In this document: positions 60,167 through 64,000 of the stretch, in pieces
Layout of the letters: every line of letters starts with the position of its first letter
How positions within the stretch are numbered: the stretch's first letter is position 1
DNA from: [Clostridium] symbiosum
GTDB taxonomy: Bacteria; Bacillota; Clostridia; Lachnospirales; Lachnospiraceae
Direction: 5' to 3'
DNA length: 64,000 nucleotides
Assembly: GCA_021769625.1 (NCBI GenBank)
Contig: JAETSN010000002.1
Coordinates: 52,894-116,893, forward strand
Made by a program: the position numbers and the translations under genes
Notes under the pieces: generated by a model
Told to the model about the DNA's origin: nothing
Seen by the model: the letters and a program-made list of their open reading frames with translations, nothing else
Databases searched by the model: none

Positions 60167-61924
60167 ATGGCGAGACAAAACAGCAGCTATGTGAAGAGCC
60201 TGCAGGGAAAGATCAATATTTCCCTTCTGTTTATCGTGGCGGCGGCGGTGGTCAGTTTTATGATCATTTCCATCACCCAGAGCAGGAGCGCTGTGCGGAA
60301 TACGGCAATTGAATATACATCCCAGCTGATCGATATGATGAACGAGAGCATTGATTCCTATATCACCAGTATGGAGAGCGTTGCCCAGATCGTGGTGGAA
60401 AATTCCGATGTGAGAAGCTATCTCTGGGCGGAGGCGGAAGAGGAGTACCTGCGGGAAGAATACGGCGGGCGGGTGACGGAACTGTTTCGGACGCTGACAA
60501 ATACCGGCGGCGACATCTGCAATATCGGTATTATCAGCGAAAACGGACGTTATCTGATCAATAATACGGATACGAAGATCAATCCGTATGCCGGATATGA
60601 AAAGATGCAGTGGTATCAAAGGGCGCTTCAGGGGGAAGAGGTGATCACCTCCTCCCATGTCCAGAATATTGTCAGCGATGAGTTTCCGTGGGTGGTCACG
60701 CTCAGCAGGAAAATTCCGGGAAGGACAGACGGTACGGGCGCGGTTCTCTTTGTGGATCTGAATTTCAGCTCGATCAGCCGTCTCTGTGAAAAGACGAATC
60801 TCGGCGCAAAAGGCTATGTATTTATTATGGACGACGCGGGAAACCTGATCTATCATCCCAGGCAGAGGCTGATCTACAGCGGGCTTTGGGCGGAAGAGTT
60901 TACGCCGGATATGATGTCCGGCGGAGACGTGGTCTTTTCCGGAGACGGGCAGAAGCTCTATACGATCTCGAAGTCAGAAATAACAGGCTGGACGATGGTG
61001 GGCGTTACCTATCTGGATGAGATGATGTCGAGGACGGACAGGCTGCGGAATCTGTTCTATCTGATGGCGATCGTACTGGTGGGTGTGGCGCTGATGATGT
61101 CCGTTTTTCTGACGGATATGGTGACAAAGCCTCTCCGTAAGCTGCGGGAAACGATGAAAGTGGTGGAGAACGGAAACTTTGATGTGGAAGTTGAAGAACC
61201 GGGTACGGGGGATGAGATATCCGACCTGTTCCGCTCTTTCAGGAGCATGATACTGAAGATCCGCGAACTGATCGACCAGAATACGGCGGAGCAGCGGGAG
61301 AAGCGGAAGAGTGAGCTGAACGCCCTGCAGGCCCAGATCAATCCGCATTTTCTGTACAATACGCTGGACTCCATCATCTGGATGGCGGAGGGCGGCAACA
61401 TGAAAGATGTGGTGCTGATGACTTCTTCTCTGGCAAAGCTTTTGCGAAAGAGCATCAGCAACAAAAACGAGATGATCACACTGGAGGAGGAGATTGAATA
61501 TACCAGAAGTTATCTGACCATTCAGAAGATGAGGTATGTGGATAAGCTGGAATATGAGATCGATGTGGAACCTGCGGTGATGCGGATGGATATCGTCAAG
61601 CTGATCATCCAGCCCCTTGTGGAAAACGCGATCTATCATGGCATAAAATATAAAGAAGGAAAAGGGCTGATCAGAATAACGGGGGGGTTTATGGATGATC
61701 AGGTCGTTTTAAAGGTGAGCGATAACGGCGTAGGCATGTCGGAGGAAGAACTCTCCCATGTATTTGACGAGAGGGTGACAGATACCCGGAAAAACGGTGT
61801 GGGCGTTTTGAACGTACATCGCAGGATCAGGCTGTATTACGGAGGCGAGTACGGGCTGTCCTTTGAAAGCGAGGAAGGGAAGGGGACATGCGTCAGTATT
61901 CATCTGCCTTTGCCGGAAGTGTGA
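60167..61924 (+). CDS. YesM-type sensor histidine kinase
   Basis: The protein has 585 residues. Two membrane segments (about 18-40 and 297-317) enclose an external Cache-type sensor domain, then HAMP (about 318-370), a His_kinase domain with phospho-acceptor His in NALQAQINPHFLYNTLDSI, and an ATPase domain with VENAIYHGIKY, KVSDNGVGM and GVGVLNVHRRI. This is the LytS/YesM class. Paired with the regulator just upstream and a sugar-binding protein downstream, it probably senses an extracellular sugar. Confidence 0.95.
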   Translation: MARQNSSYVKSLQGKINISLLFIVAAAVVSFMIISITQSRSAVRNTAIEYTSQLIDMMNESIDSYITSMESVAQIVVENSDVRSYLWAEAEEEYLREEYGGRVTELFRTLTNTGGDICNIGIISENGRYLINNTDTKINPYAGYEKMQWYQRALQGEEVITSSHVQNIVSDEFPWVVTLSRKIPGRTDGTGAVLFVDLNFSSISRLCEKTNLGAKGYVFIMDDAGNLIYHPRQRLIYSGLWAEEFTPDMMSGGDVVFSGDGQKLYTISKSEITGWTMVGVTYLDEMMSRTDRLRNLFYLMAIVLVGVALMMSVFLTDMVTKPLRKLRETMKVVENGNFDVEVEEPGTGDEISDLFRSFRSMILKIRELIDQNTAEQREKRKSELNALQAQINPHFLYNTLDSIIWMAEGGNMKDVVLMTSSLAKLLRKSISNKNEMITLEEEIEYTRSYLTIQKMRYVDKLEYEIDVEPAVMRMDIVKLIIQPLVENAIYHGIKYKEGKGLIRITGGFMDDQVVLKVSDNGVGMSEEELSHVFDERVTDTRKNGVGVLNVHRRIRLYYGGEYGLSFESEEGKGTCVSIHLPLPEV

Positions 61925-62002
61925 AAGGAATGAAGTTTCACGAATTGTTTGTGCAGCCGATGGCGGCATGATGGGAAGAGCGGATAAGAGGGAAAAATTA
62001 GT

Positions 62003-63013
62003 ATGCATGGAAAAAACAATCATAAATATATCCCGGTTCTGATCGCCGCGGTGACGATACTGGCGGCGATCGCTGTGTTTTTTTATTCCGGCGGCGAGAG
62101 TGATGCGGGGAGCAATGAGCTGCTTGTGAGGATCGTGCTGATTCCGAAGGGGCTCAATGATTCCAATACCTTTTGGAGTGATGTGATCGAGGGGGCCGAG
62201 ATGGCTGCCTCGGAGAGAAACGTGGAGCTGACCGTTCTGGCGCCTTCCTTTGAGACGGAAGTGGAAGTGCAGAACAGGATGATCGAGGAGGCGATAGAAC
62301 TGCGCCCGGATGCCATAGTGCTGGCGCCGAGCGACTATGTGAAAACGCTGCCTTATGCGAGAAAAATTGAGGAGACGGGGATCAAGCTGGTCATTCTGGA
62401 TTCCGTTATGGCGGAAGAGGCGGGATGCTGTGTGGTGGCGACGGACAATCTGAAAGCCGGCTACCGGATGGGGGAGTATATAAAGCCGTATTTAAATGAG
62501 GACAGCGTGATCGGTATTATGGAGCATATCAAAGGGGTGTCCACCGCCGTGGAACGGGAACAGGGACTTTTGGAGGCGCTGGGGACATATAAGGACAAGA
62601 TCGTGGATGTGCGCTACTGTGATTCCAGCAATGATAAATCCTACGAGGAGACAAAGGCGATGCTCACGGAGAATCCTGACATCAATGTCATATTCGGGCT
62701 GAACGAAGACTCCGCATCCGGCGCGGCGAGGGCGGTGCATGACATGGGGCTCGGCGGCAAGGTGGCGATGGTGGGATTTGACAGTTCACTGGAGGAGATC
62801 CAGTTTCTGGAGAGCGGCGTTTTTAATGCGATCGTGGTGCAGAGGCCCCTGAATATGGGGTATCTCGGGCTGACCATGGCATACCAGGCGGCCCGAAGCC
62901 AGGAGGTGCCGAAGACGGTGGAGTCAGGTTCCGTACTGATCACAAAAGAGACGATCTATACAACGGAAAACCAGAAACTGCTGTTTCCGTTCAGGGAAAA
63001 TGATGCGGAATAA
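62003..63013 (+). CDS. Membrane-anchored sugar-binding protein (RbsB/XylF-type)
   Basis: The protein has 336 residues of the periplasmic-binding fold used for ribose, xylose and related sugars (EGAEMAASERNVELTVLAPS, DAIVLAPSDY, VVATDNLKAGYRMGEY, VIFGLNEDSASGAARAV, VAMVGFDSS). The N-terminus has one hydrophobic segment (about 9-28) without a lipobox Cys, so it is tethered by that segment rather than by lipid. It lies between a YesN/YesM pair and a sugar ABC ATPase. It may be the transporter's receptor or, like XylFII of three-component sensors, present the sugar to the kinase. Confidence 0.9.
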   Translation: MHGKNNHKYIPVLIAAVTILAAIAVFFYSGGESDAGSNELLVRIVLIPKGLNDSNTFWSDVIEGAEMAASERNVELTVLAPSFETEVEVQNRMIEEAIELRPDAIVLAPSDYVKTLPYARKIEETGIKLVILDSVMAEEAGCCVVATDNLKAGYRMGEYIKPYLNEDSVIGIMEHIKGVSTAVEREQGLLEALGTYKDKIVDVRYCDSSNDKSYEETKAMLTENPDINVIFGLNEDSASGAARAVHDMGLGGKVAMVGFDSSLEEIQFLESGVFNAIVVQRPLNMGYLGLTMAYQAARSQEVPKTVESGSVLITKETIYTTENQKLLFPFRENDAE

Positions 63014-63192
63014 TTTCCCCCTTTTGCAGAGAATATTCTATTTAAAAGGGGAGGGATTTCTCCTATACTTAAAGGCAGTGGGCGGCGTCTGCACTCGCTG
63101 CCTGTTGTTTTTCAGGAGAAGCTGTTTAAGCCTGTTATCGCGGCGCGGCCGCCGTGGCAGGGGGGAATGAAAAAAGAAGGTAAGGTGATGAT

Positions 63193-64000
63193 GTGGGCGA
63201 AGTGATATTGACGATGAAAGGCATTGATAAGTCTTTTCCGGGTGTACATGCGCTGGATCATGTGAACCTGGAGGTCAGAAAAGGCGAAGTGCACGCACTG
63301 ATGGGCGAAAACGGCGCCGGGAAATCAACCCTGATGAAGGTGCTGACAGGGATTTATTCCAGGGATGAAGGGACGATAACCTACGAGGGGAAGGAAGTGG
63401 AGTTCACCAATCCCCGGGAGGCACAGGACGCGGGCATCGTGATCGTGCATCAGGAGCTGAACATGATGGGGCATCTGACCGTGGCACAGAATATCTTTAT
63501 CGGGCGAGAGCCGATGAAAGGGGCGCTGATCGACGATGCGAAGATGAATGAGGATGCGAAAAAGCTCTTTGAGATGCTGAGCATCGATATAGATCCGACG
63601 GAGAAGATGAGCCGGCTGACGGTCGGGAAACAGCAGATGTGCGAGATCGCGAAAGCCATCTCCCACGACGCGAAGGTGATCGTATTCGATGAGCCTTCGG
63701 CGGCGCTGACGGAGGCGGAGATCGAGGAACTGTTCAAGATCATCCGTGACCTGCGGGCAAAGGATATGGGAATCGTATACATCTCCCACAGGATGGATGA
63801 GATCAAGGTCATCACGGACAGGGTGACGGTGATGCGTGACGGCGGCTATGTGGGGACGCTGATCACGAAGGAGTGTACAAAGGACGATATCATCAACATG
63901 ATGGTGGGGCGTGTTATTTACGAAGACCCGAAAACACAGAGTACGGTAAAACCCGGCGCGCCGGTGGTCCTGAAAGTGGAACACTTAAACGCGGGGAAGA
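63193..64000 (+). CDS. Sugar ABC transporter ATPase (RbsA/MglA-type), 5' part
   Basis: The gene runs past the window end; 269 codons are seen. Start is GTG 63193, with AAGGTG upstream. The first ATPase module is complete: Walker A MGENGAGKST, Q-loop VIVHQELNMM, signature-like LTVGKQQMCEIAKAIS, Walker B VIVFDEPSAALT and switch ISHRMDEI. Members have two fused ATPase modules and import pentoses or deoxyhexoses; the second begins near the end (VVLKVEHLNAG). With the binding protein upstream it should form an import system, probably for L-fucose or a related sugar. Confidence 0.95.
   Translation, partial: MGEVILTMKGIDKSFPGVHALDHVNLEVRKGEVHALMGENGAGKSTLMKVLTGIYSRDEGTITYEGKEVEFTNPREAQDAGIVIVHQELNMMGHLTVAQNIFIGREPMKGALIDDAKMNEDAKKLFEMLSIDIDPTEKMSRLTVGKQQMCEIAKAISHDAKVIVFDEPSAALTEAEIEELFKIIRDLRAKDMGIVYISHRMDEIKVITDRVTVMRDGGYVGTLITKECTKDDIINMMVGRVIYEDPKTQSTVKPGAPVVLKVEHLNAGK

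Overview
The window looks like a chromosomal segment of an anaerobic, spore-forming Firmicute of the Lachnospiraceae type. The signs are endospore genes (spoVAD, spoVAE, a PdaA-type cortex enzyme), AGGAGG-class ribosome sites, sigma-A promoters, a sortase/SpaA-pilin locus, a L-fucose isomerase locus and small families typical of gut Clostridia (C_GCAxxG_C_C, RidA, DegV, Rpn). This assignment is inferred from gene content; no marker gene for taxonomy is present.

Layout. 0-3 kb: end of a membrane protein, then spoVAD. 3-8 kb: an autoinhibited Fic enzyme and a response regulator/histidine kinase/ABC ATPase/FtsX-like permease module resembling bacitracin-type detoxification systems. 8-18.6 kb: secreted and small housekeeping genes, spoVAE behind a sigma-G-like promoter, a GH25 muramidase, DegV, an aldose-epimerase relative, pdaA, and a TetM-like GTPase fused to a YacP/Rae1-type NYN nuclease. 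18.6-21.6 kb: tRNA-Leu with anticodon AAG, a chemoreceptor, a LUD-domain protein. 21.6-22.7 kb: a promoter-to-terminator unit without a substantial gene that carries a repeated Shine-Dalgarno/start/early-stop motif, probably a non-coding RNA. 22.8-27.7 kb: a membrane GH3-like protein missing its catalytic dyad, then a CadC-like regulator, an HMA metallochaperone-like protein and a P1B metal ATPase.

28.4-45.6 kb is the most striking part. A tyrosine recombinase gene sits between two identical 26-bp sites in inverted orientation. Inside this segment a good sigma-A promoter points out of the left end, away from the downstream genes; inversion would aim it at them. Downstream come a small protein, a SARP/BTAD activator, a promoter with the 11-bp direct-repeat spacing expected for SARP binding, two small proteins, signal peptidase I, a 1520-residue adhesin, a major pilin, a class C sortase, an unanchored pilin-like protein, two TasA-like proteins with SipW-type signal peptides, two membrane-anchored surface proteins and a SipW-type signal peptidase. 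I read this as a phase-variable surface-fibre locus combining sortase-assembled pili with SipW-processed fibres. Rpn-family nuclease genes lie on both sides: a broken one on the left, an intact one on the right.

45.8-53.3 kb: Rpn nuclease, a ComEC-like MBL hydrolase, a DacF-type carboxypeptidase, then a visibly A+T-rich set of four unrecognised genes led by a zinc-ribbon MBL protein. 53.3-64 kb: L-fucose catabolism (AraC regulator, fucI, fuculokinase) followed by a YesN/YesM-type two-component system, a membrane-anchored sugar-binding protein and the start of a sugar ABC ATPase.

Several families of structured intergenic repeats are scattered through the window (near 1.7/9.9/56.4 kb, 10.9/21.7/58.1-58.5 kb, 14.7 kb, and 22.7/28.1 kb). 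Gene functions are assigned from recognised motifs only; no database search was run.
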